A stretch of 12,733 bases of DNA from UBA6109 sp964506465 (GCA_964506465.1 CAZDLM010000077.1:1-12733); one strand, 5' to 3'; shown: positions 1 through 5,939, counted from the stretch's first letter. Notes: a model not told the origin generated them from the letters alone. A program made the numbers and translations.

Positions 1-1
1 C

Positions 2-535
2 GTCCTGGTGGACGGCCGCCAGGTCGCCTGGGAGTCCCGCCGGATGGGCAGCGTGGACGCCCTGACAGGGCTCCACAACCGACAATGGCTTGACCAGGTG
101 ATGGCGCGCCAGTGCATGCGGTGCGACGTGGCGAAGAAGCCCCTGTCCGTCGTCACGATCGACATCGACCATTTCAGGGAATTCAACGACCGTTTCGGCC
201 ACGTCTACGGGGACCACATCCTCTACTGGGTCGCCCACACCCTGACGGAGCTGCTCCGCCCCAACGAACTGATCGCCCGCTACGACGGGGATGAATTCGT
301 GGTGGTTTTGCCGGAGCAGGGTCTCGCGACCGCGAAGAGAATCGCGGACCGTCTGCAGCAGGGCGTGATGAATGCGATTCCCGCCACACCGGACGGGCAG
401 TCCGTCCCGCATCCCACCATCTCGATCGGAATCGCGGAAATGAAGATGGGTCAGTCGTCTGAAAGACTACTGGAAGAGGCCGGCGCGGCGATGCGACGCG
501 CCAAAGAACAGGGACGCAACCGCACCGCGGAGTGA
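2..535 (+). CDS. GGDEF-domain protein (putative diguanylate cyclase), 5' end outside window
   Basis: The visible part is one complete GGDEF domain, the fold that makes cyclic di-GMP from two GTP in the cytoplasm. It opens with the usual DALTGLHNR start. The metal- and nucleotide-binding stretch DIDHFREFNDRFGH follows, and the signature is RYDGDEF (bases 278-298). The first Gly of GGDEF is Asp here, and the inhibitory I-site position five residues upstream reads RPNE (RxxE, not RxxD). The C-terminal SIGIAEM and AMRRAKEQGRN segments are typical. The frame is open to the window edge, so the GTG at base 8 is probably not the true start and an N-terminal sensor region is missing. The fold is certain. 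Activity is uncertain because Ala or Ser at the first position is tolerated in some enzymes, but I know no clear case for Asp. Confidence 0.9.
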   Translation, partial: VLVDGRQVAWESRRMGSVDALTGLHNRQWLDQVMARQCMRCDVAKKPLSVVTIDIDHFREFNDRFGHVYGDHILYWVAHTLTELLRPNELIARYDGDEFVVVLPEQGLATAKRIADRLQQGVMNAIPATPDGQSVPHPTISIGIAEMKMGQSSERLLEEAGAAMRRAKEQGRNRTAE

Positions 536-572
536 GATCTGCGCTCCGGGCTGAGAGGACGCCTTTGAATCC

Positions 573-623
573 GGCAGCGAGCGCATTCCCCGCAGCTTGC
601 TCGCGGGGTAAGCGAGCGAATGA
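573..623. repeat. REP-like palindromic element, copy A1
   Basis: The element contains a CCCCGC/GCGGGG stem (588-593 with 603-608) around a 9-nt loop. The stem is flanked by direct repeats GCGAGCGCAT and GCGAGCGAAT. It matches copy A2 (687-735) almost exactly in both arms and differs mainly in the loop. It lies between the GGDEF gene and the next gene. The layout resembles extragenic palindromic repeats that can stabilise or end transcripts, but there is no T-run, so a role as a simple terminator is not shown. Confidence 0.75.
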
Positions 624-643
624 AGACCTGGTCTCTTCCCTGG

Positions 644-676
644 GGATCGGCGATCCTCCGGTTTTTCCGGAGGATC
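644..676. other. Nested alternative hairpins in the spacer
   Basis: A perfect 10-bp stem, GATCCTCCGG (652-661) with CCGGAGGATC (667-676), closes on a TTTTT loop. The same GATCC can instead pair with GGATC at 644-648 across a 3-nt loop. The two structures are mutually exclusive. No T-run follows, so this is not a canonical terminator. It is the first-copy counterpart of the palindrome at 757-796. Confidence 0.6.
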
Positions 677-686
677 AGTCCAATTC

Positions 687-735
687 GGCCGCGAGCGCAT
701 TCCCCGCGTCCGCCGTGGGGTAAGCGAGCGAATGA
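687..735. repeat. REP-like palindromic element, copy A2
   Basis: This is the second copy of the element at 573-623, offset by 112-114 bp. The GCGAGCGCATTCCCCGC left arm and GGGGTAAGCGAGCGAATGA right arm are kept, with a different loop. Its right end contains the ATGATG used as the start of the following gene, so that start codon belongs to the repeat. Confidence 0.75.
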
Positions 736-1805
736 TGTCCAAAAACCCTTCCTTGAGGATCGAAGATTCTCGCGAGCTTGCTCCGGAGAACTTCGAGGTC
801 TCTTCGCCGGAATTTCCCCGGGACGCTGATCTTCCCCGCTACCGCCCCGGACAGAAGACGGGCTTCTACGAAAGCTTCTTCTCGCGAGCCAACCACCCCG
901 AACGCCCTCTCGCCTTCTGGATCCGCTGTACGCTGTTCAGCCCGAAGTGCCGTCCCGACGCCGCCGTTGGAGAACTCTGGGCGGTCCTCTTCGATGGAGA
1001 AACCCGCCGCAACATCGCCGTCAAGGCGGAAATCCCGCTCAAGGATTGTGACTTCAACCCCGGGACATTTTCCGTCCGGATCGGCGAAGCCCTGCTGGAG
1101 CAGGGCCGGCTTTCCGGATCGGCCGCTTCGGGAGGCCACCACATCTCCTGGCAGCTCCGGTTCACGGGCGACCAGCCTCCCCTCCTCCTTCTGCCGCCTG
1201 TGATGTATCGGACGGCTTTTCCCAAGGCCAAGAGCCTCGTCAGTCTGCCCATGGCCCGCCACGACGGATTTATCGCCGTAGACGACCGGAGGATCGAGGT
1301 GAACGGCTGGATCGGCAGCCGGAACCACAACTGGGGCGAACGCCATACGGACCGCTATGCCTGGGGTCAGGTCGCGGGCTTCGACACGCACCCGGACGCC
1401 TTCCTCGAGGTCGCGACGGCCGCGGTCCGGATCGGCCCGATCTGGAGTCCCCGATTCTCACCCCTGGTGCTGCGCCGCGGCGGCGCCGAAATCCTCTTCA
1501 ACGGCCCCCTGCAGATGCTTCGCGCACGCGGTTCATACTGTTTCTTCGTCTGGACATTCCGGACGGAGTCCAGCGATTTTCTGGCGGAGGGAACGATCTC
1601 GGCCCCGCGGGAGGCTTTCGTCGGGTTGCGCTACGCGAACCCTCCCGGCGGAAGCAAGACCTGCCTGAACACGAAACTCGCCTCCTGCGAGCTTCAGCTC
1701 ACCGACAAGAAGAAGGGGAAGAAAGAGATTCTCTTCACGCGCCACCGCGCGGCCTTCGAGATTCTCACGGACGAGCAGGACCACGGAATCGACGTGAAGT
1801 TCTGA
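732..1805 (+). CDS. Hypothetical protein, CrtC/tocopherol-cyclase-like (lipocalin-type) fold
   Basis: The product is 357 aa, soluble, with no signal peptide or membrane segment. From about residue 37 it reads like the two-lobed beta-barrel family that includes hydroxyneurosporene synthase (CrtC), AttH and tocopherol cyclase. Supporting segments are GFYESFFSRANHPERPLAFW (44-63), GELWAVLFDG (80-89), PKAKSLVSLP (164-173) and, most telling, GSRNHNWGERHTDRYAWGQ (195-213). Family members act on lipids or isoprenoids, but no carotenoid or quinone genes are nearby, so the substrate is unknown. The start is doubtful. ATGATG at 732 lies inside a repeat, the sequence before it has no good Shine-Dalgarno site, and residues ~1-25 are repeat-encoded. 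Yet no later in-frame ATG or GTG precedes the conserved core. The family assignment is from memory of motifs and moderately sure; the gene itself is secure. Confidence 0.8.
   Translation: MMSKNPSLRIEDSRELAPENFEVSSPEFPRDADLPRYRPGQKTGFYESFFSRANHPERPLAFWIRCTLFSPKCRPDAAVGELWAVLFDGETRRNIAVKAEIPLKDCDFNPGTFSVRIGEALLEQGRLSGSAASGGHHISWQLRFTGDQPPLLLLPPVMYRTAFPKAKSLVSLPMARHDGFIAVDDRRIEVNGWIGSRNHNWGERHTDRYAWGQVAGFDTHPDAFLEVATAAVRIGPIWSPRFSPLVLRRGGAEILFNGPLQMLRARGSYCFFVWTFRTESSDFLAEGTISAPREAFVGLRYANPPGGSKTCLNTKLASCELQLTDKKKGKKEILFTRHRAAFEILTDEQDHGIDVKF
757..796. repeat. Palindromic element B1, inside the start of the CrtC-like gene
   Basis: The pairing is TCGAAG (760-765) with CTTCGA (791-796), TTCTC with GAGAA, then GAGC-TT-GCTC at the tip. 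A second copy with matching arms is at 5888-5927. It is read in frame as residues ~10-22 of the CrtC-like protein. The flanking GGATC-gaa-GATTC matches GGATC-ggc-GATCC of the first tandem unit (644-656). Confidence 0.6.
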
Positions 1806-1829
1806 GCAGTTTCCCTTTGCCCTCACCTG

Positions 1830-3077
1830 CTATCTCAGCCCTCCCGCCATCTTGCCGCTTTCTGGCGTGCGGCGCAGGCGCCAGGACATCCAGGGTCCGG
1901 GGAGGGCGCCGATGCCGAGCACGGTCCAAGCAAGCCCCCACGCCCAGAGGTCGGACGACGGAGAGAAACCGCGGACAAGGTCCAGGACGGCGCCGAAGGC
2001 CCATGGGCTGACGGCGCCGGCGCCGAAGCCCAGGACCGACCGCAGGGAATAAGCGGCGCCGAGATGCGAAGGAGGAACCAGTTCCGTCAGCGCCGTCGAA
2101 TACACGGACGAATCGCCGATGGCGGAAAAGTTGTACAGCATTGCGACGGCCAGAAGCAGCGACAGCGGCAGTCCGAACATCCAGCCGTAGGCGAAGGAAC
2201 AGCCGAGACTGGTGAGCGCCATGAGCAGCATGACGTAGGTCCTTCCCCGGCGGTCGCAGAGATAGCCGGCAATGACATTCCCTGCGACACTCGTGAGGTA
2301 ACTGATGCCGCTGAGAGTCACGCCAAGGCTCGCGGCGCGTACGCTCGCGCTTCCGCCTCCGGCCGCCGCCGAAAGATAGGCCGGAAGCCAGCCCCACAGG
2401 CCCATCAGCTCCCAGCAGTGAAAGGTATAGGCCCAGATGGCGAGCATGGCCGGCCGGTTCTTCCAGACGGCCGCGATCGCCGCCAAGCCGATTCTCCCTC
2501 CCGCTCCCGGATGCACAATGTTGGGCGTGCCGCGCAGAACGCTATAGCCGATGCAGGCGCCGATCAACGGTCCGCTGCAGGTGACGATCAGGGCCGCCCG
2601 CCAGCCGCCGAGCGGGAACAGCGCACTGCTGGCAAAAAGACATATGGCGTAGCCCAGGGAGGAAGCGGCCAGGAAAAGCCCCATCGCCCAGCCTCGCCGG
2701 CCGGCCGGGAAGCGCTCGGCGACCAGCGTCAGCCCGGGCGTGTAGGATCCACCGGAACAAAGGCCGGCGAATCCGTACAAGACCAGTGCGGACGGAAAGT
2801 CCGTTGCGAGGAAGCCGAACAGCAGCGCCGACAGCGATGCGGCGACACTCGCGATCAGGAACGTGCGTTTGGCTCCGAATCGGTCGGTCAGGAATCCGAT
2901 CGTGAAGAGCGAAACCACGGTCCCGACATGAAAGGCGGACTGGACGACGCCCGCCTGGCCGGCCGTCATACCCCAGTCGGCTTTGAGCAGGGCCAGGGAA
3001 GCCGAATAGGTTACAACGATCGTGGAAAAAAAAGCCCGACCGGCGCAGAGCCAGAGGAGCCACATCGCATCGCTCAT
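1830..3077 (-). CDS. Major facilitator superfamily (MFS) transporter
   Basis: The product is a 415-aa integral inner-membrane protein with about 12 hydrophobic segments, the usual MFS size. The loop after the second helix carries the MFS motif A, GFLTDRFGAKR (61-71). A weaker counterpart in the second half reads GYLCDRRGR. GGWRAAL (157-163) is also typical of the family. Substrate cannot be read from the sequence. I start at ATG 3077 (MSDAMWLLW) because GGAG lies 7 nt upstream and the protein then begins directly at the first helix. The frame stays open to 3164, but that extension is polar and would cover the divergent promoter. The gene is convergent with the CrtC-like gene (24-bp gap) and divergent from the radical SAM gene. 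Only conserved transport features are visible, so import or export is undecided. Confidence 0.92.
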   Translation of the reverse strand: MSDAMWLLWLCAGRAFFSTIVVTYSASLALLKADWGMTAGQAGVVQSAFHVGTVVSLFTIGFLTDRFGAKRTFLIASVAASLSALLFGFLATDFPSALVLYGFAGLCSGGSYTPGLTLVAERFPAGRRGWAMGLFLAASSLGYAICLFASSALFPLGGWRAALIVTCSGPLIGACIGYSVLRGTPNIVHPGAGGRIGLAAIAAVWKNRPAMLAIWAYTFHCWELMGLWGWLPAYLSAAAGGGSASVRAASLGVTLSGISYLTSVAGNVIAGYLCDRRGRTYVMLLMALTSLGCSFAYGWMFGLPLSLLLAVAMLYNFSAIGDSSVYSTALTELVPPSHLGAAYSLRSVLGFGAGAVSPWAFGAVLDLVRGFSPSSDLWAWGLAWTVLGIGALPGPWMSWRLRRTPESGKMAGGLR

Positions 3078-3106
3078 TTCCGTTCTCCGAACGGCGTTAT
3101 CGCAAT

Positions 3107-3120
3107 CCGGCACCAGCCGG
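3107..3120. promoter_or_regulatory. Small inverted repeat next to the -35 box
   Basis: CCGGC-ACCA-GCCGG forms a perfect 5-bp inverted repeat ending 3 bp before the TTGACA of the forward promoter, in the 113-bp spacer between divergent genes. It could be a weak operator. It is short enough to be chance in GC-rich DNA. Confidence 0.25.
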
Positions 3121-3123
3121 GAA

Positions 3124-3152
3124 TTGACAGAGTGGCTGCCTCCCCCTATACT
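3124..3152 (+). promoter_or_regulatory. Sigma-70-type promoter for the radical SAM gene
   Basis: TTGACA (3124-3129), a 17-bp spacer and TATACT (3147-3152) make a near-consensus promoter. Transcription would start near 3159, about 30 nt before the ATG at 3191. This is the clearest promoter in the window and suggests strong, basal-type expression of the downstream gene unless it is repressed. Confidence 0.75.
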
Positions 3153-3190
3153 CGAACGCCTCAAAAAACGCGAGAGATGAGATCGCTTCC

Positions 3191-4729
3191 ATGCTGCTGG
3201 TTCATCCGCCCCTTTCGAAGCCCTCCGAGCCTCCCGCCGGACTTGCTGTGCTGGCCGGCGCCTTTGCGAGGCACGGAATCCCCCTGCAGGTCCTGGACGC
3301 CAATCTGGAAGGGCTGCTGTACCTGCTGGAAAAAGACGGAGGGACCGGCGGAGACGCCTGGACCCGGCGCGCCCTCCGGCAACGGCGGCAGCATCTGTCC
3401 CTGCTTCGTTCTCCCGAGGGCTACGGCAACATCGCCCGCTACGGACGCGCCGTCTCCGATCTGAACCGCGCCCTGAGCGCCGCAGCCGGCCAGCGGCTCA
3501 CCCTTTCGGACTACGACGATCCCGACCTCTCCCCCCTCCGCAGCGCCGATCTGGTCCGGTCGGCCGAAGCCCCCGAACGGAACCCCTTCTTCCCCTTCTT
3601 CAGCCGCCGCCTCGAATCGCTGTTCGCGGAGGGCTCCGACCGCATCGTCGGTTTCTCCCTGAATTACCTGAGCCAGGCGCTCAGCACTTTCGCCATGATC
3701 GGGTGGCTGCGCAAGCAGGCCGCGCCATGCACGATCGTTCTGGGCGGCAGTCTCGTCACGTCGTGGATGAGCCGTCCGGACTGGAAAAATCCTTTTGCGG
3801 GATTGGCGGACCGCCTCGTCGCGGGTCCCGGCGAGGAGACGCTCCTGGAGATGATGGGCAGGTCGATGGAGCCCGCCCTCCCTGCGCCCCGGTTTCAAGA
3901 TTTCCCTGTGGCGGACTATGTCGCGCCGGGCTTTGTCCTTCCCTATGCGGCCTCCCGCGGATGCTGGTGGCGGCGATGTTCCTTCTGCCCTGAACGGGCG
4001 GAGGAGAATGCTTACCGCGCCCTCGCTCCGCATGAAGTCCTCTCCGGACTCCGGGAACTTCGCCTGCCGGAAAGACCGGTTCTCCTCCATTTCCTGGACA
4101 ATGCGCTGAGCCCCGCCCTGCTGGCCGCCCTGAGCGAACAGCCGCCGGGAATCCCCTGGTACGGTTTCGCCCGCTTCACCTCGGCTCTGCGGGATCTCGA
4201 ATTCTGCCGCGCCCTCCGACGGTCGGGATGCGTCCTGCTCAAATTCGGCCTGGAATCGGGGGATCAGGCGGTTCTGGATGCCTTGGAAAAGGGGATCGAT
4301 CTTGGAGAGGTCTCGCTTGTTCTGGGAAATCTGAAGCAGGCGGGCATCGCGACCTACGTCTACCTGCTCTTCGGGACGCCCCCGGAAGCGGAGGCGGAGG
4401 CCCGGCGCACGCTGGAATTCGCAGCGGCCCATTCGGACCGTATCGGCTTCCTGAACGTCGCGCTCTTCAACCTGCCGGCGTACGCACCCGAAGCGAAGAA
4501 GCTCGAGACGCATCCCTTTTTCGAAGGCGATCTGACGCTGTACCGGGATTTCCGCCATCCCCGCGGATGGAACCGCAGGGACGTGCGTCGATTTCTGGAC
4601 AAGGAGTTCTTTCGGCATTCCGCGATCGCCGCAATTCTCAGGAGGGACCCGCCGGTCTTCACGTCCAACCACGCCGCCTTCTTCACGGAGGGCATGCCGG
4701 TTCCACTGATAAAAGCCGGCAAGGACTGA
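3191..4729 (+). CDS. Radical SAM protein with N-terminal cobalamin-binding-like domain
   Basis: The product is a 512-aa cytoplasmic enzyme. The N-terminal part (about 1-230) looks like the B12-binding Rossmann region of this class: MLLVHPPLSKPSEPPAGLAVLAG, then VLDANLEG, RIVGFSLNY (151-159), TIVLGG (181-186) and LVAGPGEETL (209-218). No DxHxxG motif is evident, so cobalamin may bind base-off without His or not at all. The radical SAM core follows: SRGCWWRRCSFC places cysteines at 258, 263 and 266, a CX4CX2C spacing rather than the usual CX3CX2C. LKFGLESGDQAVLDALEKG (349-367) and AGIATYVYLLFGTP (384-397) are typical core strands. Such enzymes reductively cleave S-adenosylmethionine to start methyl transfer, ring formation or other radical chemistry. 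The substrate is unknown, and no peptide precursor or pathway partner is adjacent. The ATG at 3191 has only a weak upstream GAGAG. Confidence 0.92.
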   Translation: MLLVHPPLSKPSEPPAGLAVLAGAFARHGIPLQVLDANLEGLLYLLEKDGGTGGDAWTRRALRQRRQHLSLLRSPEGYGNIARYGRAVSDLNRALSAAAGQRLTLSDYDDPDLSPLRSADLVRSAEAPERNPFFPFFSRRLESLFAEGSDRIVGFSLNYLSQALSTFAMIGWLRKQAAPCTIVLGGSLVTSWMSRPDWKNPFAGLADRLVAGPGEETLLEMMGRSMEPALPAPRFQDFPVADYVAPGFVLPYAASRGCWWRRCSFCPERAEENAYRALAPHEVLSGLRELRLPERPVLLHFLDNALSPALLAALSEQPPGIPWYGFARFTSALRDLEFCRALRRSGCVLLKFGLESGDQAVLDALEKGIDLGEVSLVLGNLKQAGIATYVYLLFGTPPEAEAEARRTLEFAAAHSDRIGFLNVALFNLPAYAPEAKKLETHPFFEGDLTLYRDFRHPRGWNRRDVRRFLDKEFFRHSAIAAILRRDPPVFTSNHAAFFTEGMPVPLIKAGKD

Positions 4730-4770
4730 AGCCCGCAGCGGGTGCAGCCCGCGAAGCCGTCCGTTGCCGG
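4716..4770. terminator. Stem-loop between convergent genes (possible bidirectional terminator)
   Basis: CCGGCAAGGAC (4716-4726) pairs with GTCC (4759-4762) and TTGCCGG (4764-4770) with one bulged base. Inside it GCGGG (4738-4742) pairs with CCCGC (4748-4752). The structure spans the end of the radical SAM gene and the 51-bp gap before the DUF2889 gene, which comes from the other strand. No T-run follows on either strand, so an intrinsic-terminator role is only suggested. Confidence 0.35.
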
Positions 4771-4780
4771 CCGGTGCGCC

Positions 4781-5338
4781 TCACCCCCTGTCGAGCAACC
4801 GCCTGAACCTCCTGACAAAGGGTCCGTCGTCCGTCCAGGTGTGACAGGTATCGACAAGGGATTTCAGGACGCGCTTTGCACGTTCGGGATCGAAAGCCGA
4901 CGGTTTCTGCGCGCGGTACGCGATCAGGCCCTGGAAGGCGGCGGGCGCCATCACCGAGAGCAGTTCCATCAGGTGGGTGCAGCCTTTCCTGCCGCCGGCA
5001 AGCTTCTTGACCTTTGCCGTAAATCCCCTGGTGATCGTCAAGCCCTTGATCGAATCCAGACAGCCCTTCGTCTTCAGGCACTCTCTTTCCGGAACGGATG
5101 CGAGCTCAACATCGATGTCTTCGATGGAGAGATTGGAGCAGTTCACCAGAAGGCGAATGGACATGTGATGAATGACGCCGGGCGGCAGCGTTTCGCCGGA
5201 GATCATGTGATATGCCTGGTACCGATCATCCCGGAGCACCCCCTCGACGACGATCCTCTGTTCGTCGTAATGGTACGTTGTCACGGCGATGTTCCGCGTG
5301 TGCAATTTGGGCCCCTTTGATATCCAGATGGCTTGCAT
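4781..5338 (-). CDS. DUF2889 family protein
   Basis: The product is 185 aa, probably soluble and cytoplasmic. The order of motifs fits the uncharacterised DUF2889 family: KLHTRNIAV (11-19), IVVEGVLRDDR (29-39), HHMSIRLLVN (57-66), then the PERECLKTKGCLDSIKGLTI stretch (83-102) and the hallmark GGRKGCTHLMELL (115-127) followed by AAFQGLIAYR. Conserved Cys and His in CTHL could bind a metal, but that is speculation. The start ATG at 5338 has AGGAG 10 nt upstream. That site touches the TGA of a small upstream frame (5353), which would allow translational coupling. The gene is convergent with the radical SAM gene. A promoter with an inverted repeat lies at 5701-5729, leaving a leader of about 350 nt. 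Function is unknown. Confidence 0.88.
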   Translation of the reverse strand: MQAIWISKGPKLHTRNIAVTTYHYDEQRIVVEGVLRDDRYQAYHMISGETLPPGVIHHMSIRLLVNCSNLSIEDIDVELASVPERECLKTKGCLDSIKGLTITRGFTAKVKKLAGGRKGCTHLMELLSVMAPAAFQGLIAYRAQKPSAFDPERAKRVLKSLVDTCHTWTDDGPFVRRFRRLLDRG

Positions 5339-5352
5339 GGGTTCCGTTCTCC

Positions 5353-5601
5353 TCAGAATGTCTTCATACGAATGATGTCGTCCCGCGGTTTCAAACGGTC
5401 AGAACGGCGGAGCTGCCGCCGCCGCGGCGGTCCGCCAGACGGCCGGCAAAAGTCCTGGCGACCAGCAGGGCGATCGCCTGGGCATGAAGAAAAAGCCGGG
5501 ATTCTGGATGCCGCGCGGACAAAGTCAGGCGTGAAAACCCGCTCCCCGGCATTTCCGGCGGCGGCATCCCGGTTCCCGGGGCCGGGTCGCCGCCGGGACA
5601 T
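5353..5601 (-). CDS. Doubtful small ORF in the leader of the DUF2889 gene
   Basis: I do not recognise this 82-aa frame (MSRRRPGPGN..., very Arg/Pro-rich). Reasons to take it seriously: ATG at 5601 has AGGAG 5 nt upstream, the frame can extend to ATG 5634, and its TGA abuts the Shine-Dalgarno site of the DUF2889 gene. It also begins just downstream of the predicted start of transcription (~5694). Reasons for doubt: the composition is odd, and high third-position GC holds only in the first half. From about 5490 the neighbouring frame (HAQAIALLVARTFAGRLADR, stop at 5391) looks more coding-like. A frameshifted remnant, a leader peptide, or chance are all possible. Confidence 0.25.
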   Translation of the reverse strand: MSRRRPGPGNRDAAAGNAGERVFTPDFVRAASRIPAFSSCPGDRPAGRQDFCRPSGGPPRRRQLRRSDRLKPRDDIIRMKTF

Positions 5602-5700
5602 CCGGACTCCTTCGATGTAGTGGTCATACCTCATGCACCCTCTGTCGCCGCAGCCGGCCTGCAACGGTCGGCTGCATAAGACGCGCTTTTGCGGGGCCGA

Positions 5701-5729
5701 TGTATGACAGGTCCGATTCCACCTGTCAA
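5701..5729 (-). promoter_or_regulatory. Promoter with overlapping operator-like palindrome, for the DUF2889 unit
   Basis: On the reverse strand TTGACA (5729-5724), a 17-bp spacer ending in TGT, and CATACA (5706-5701) form an extended -10-type sigma-70 promoter. A perfect inverted repeat, TGACAGGT (5705-5712) with ACCTGTCA (5721-5728), N8 between, overlaps both promoter boxes. A dimeric regulator bound there would block RNA polymerase. No regulator gene sits next to it, so the protein that would bind is unknown. Confidence 0.55.
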
Positions 5730-5887
5730 TCGGCACTTTGTTCGTTGATATTTGACAAGATTTGCATTTGAAATGCGGAAAGGGCCGTCGTGATGACAGA
5801 ACAAGTCGAACAGGAAGGAGTCCGGCTCCCGCTGAACAAGTTTCCCCTGCAACAAGAGCGGGCGAGGAACGAAACGTCTTCTTCGGG

Positions 5888-5927
5888 GGCGAAGATGCTT
5901 CGGAGCTCGCTCCCCGAGAACTTCGCC
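5888..5927. repeat. Palindromic element B2, after the CheX gene
   Basis: GGCGAAG (5888-5894) pairs with CTTCGCC (5921-5927) and GGAGC-TC-GCTCC forms the tip. The arms match element B1 (757-796). It begins 13 bp after the CheX stop in the direction of transcription, so it could protect or end the operon mRNA. A competing hairpin, CTTCG-gggg-CGAAG (5881-5894), overlaps it. Confidence 0.6.
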
Positions 5928-5939
5928 GGCGGGCGCCGC

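Larger units (their letters stand above)
5635..5939. other. Gene-poor spacer with promoter, palindromes and repeat B2
   Basis: These 305 bp contain no convincing gene. From the left they hold the leader and promoter of the DUF2889 unit (5701-5729), a local AT-rich stretch (about 5730-5775), and the 13-bp palindrome GCATTT-G-AAATGC (5764-5776). Then comes a coding-like but unrecognised forward stretch starting near 5790 that runs antisense into CheX, and repeat B2 (5888-5927) just after the CheX stop. Confidence 0.6.

Noticed and set aside
532..829. Short forward frames in the spacer after the GGDEF gene (532-723 and 620-829)
   Set aside because: They translate the palindromic repeats (AASAFPA, GKRANE) in different frames; composition and overlap with hairpins point to repeat DNA rather than genes.
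675..1391. Reverse-strand frame antisense to the CrtC-like gene
   Set aside because: No recognisable motifs; long antisense frames are expected in GC-rich genes, and the forward frame has clear family motifs.
1806..1829. Terminator between the CrtC-like and MFS genes
   Set aside because: Only a weak AGCAG/CTGCT pairing is present in the gap; not enough to call.
2064..3464. Long forward frame antisense to the MFS gene and running into the radical SAM gene
   Set aside because: Low-complexity Arg/Gly/Gln-rich translation; the reverse frame has membrane helices and MFS motifs.
3161..4672. 503-residue reverse frame opposite the radical SAM gene
   Set aside because: Charged, repetitive translation with no domain; the forward frame has the cluster motif and core strands.
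5602..5825. 12-bp inverted repeat, CCGGACTCCTTC (5602-5613) and GAAGGAGTCCGG (5814-5825)
   Set aside because: Arms are about 200 bp apart and one is a ribosome-binding site; a 12-bp match is not unusual over this length of GC-rich DNA.
5631..5855. Reverse frame of 74 residues starting with TTG
   Set aside because: Rare start, no ribosome site, crosses the predicted promoter and palindromes, and no recognisable motif.
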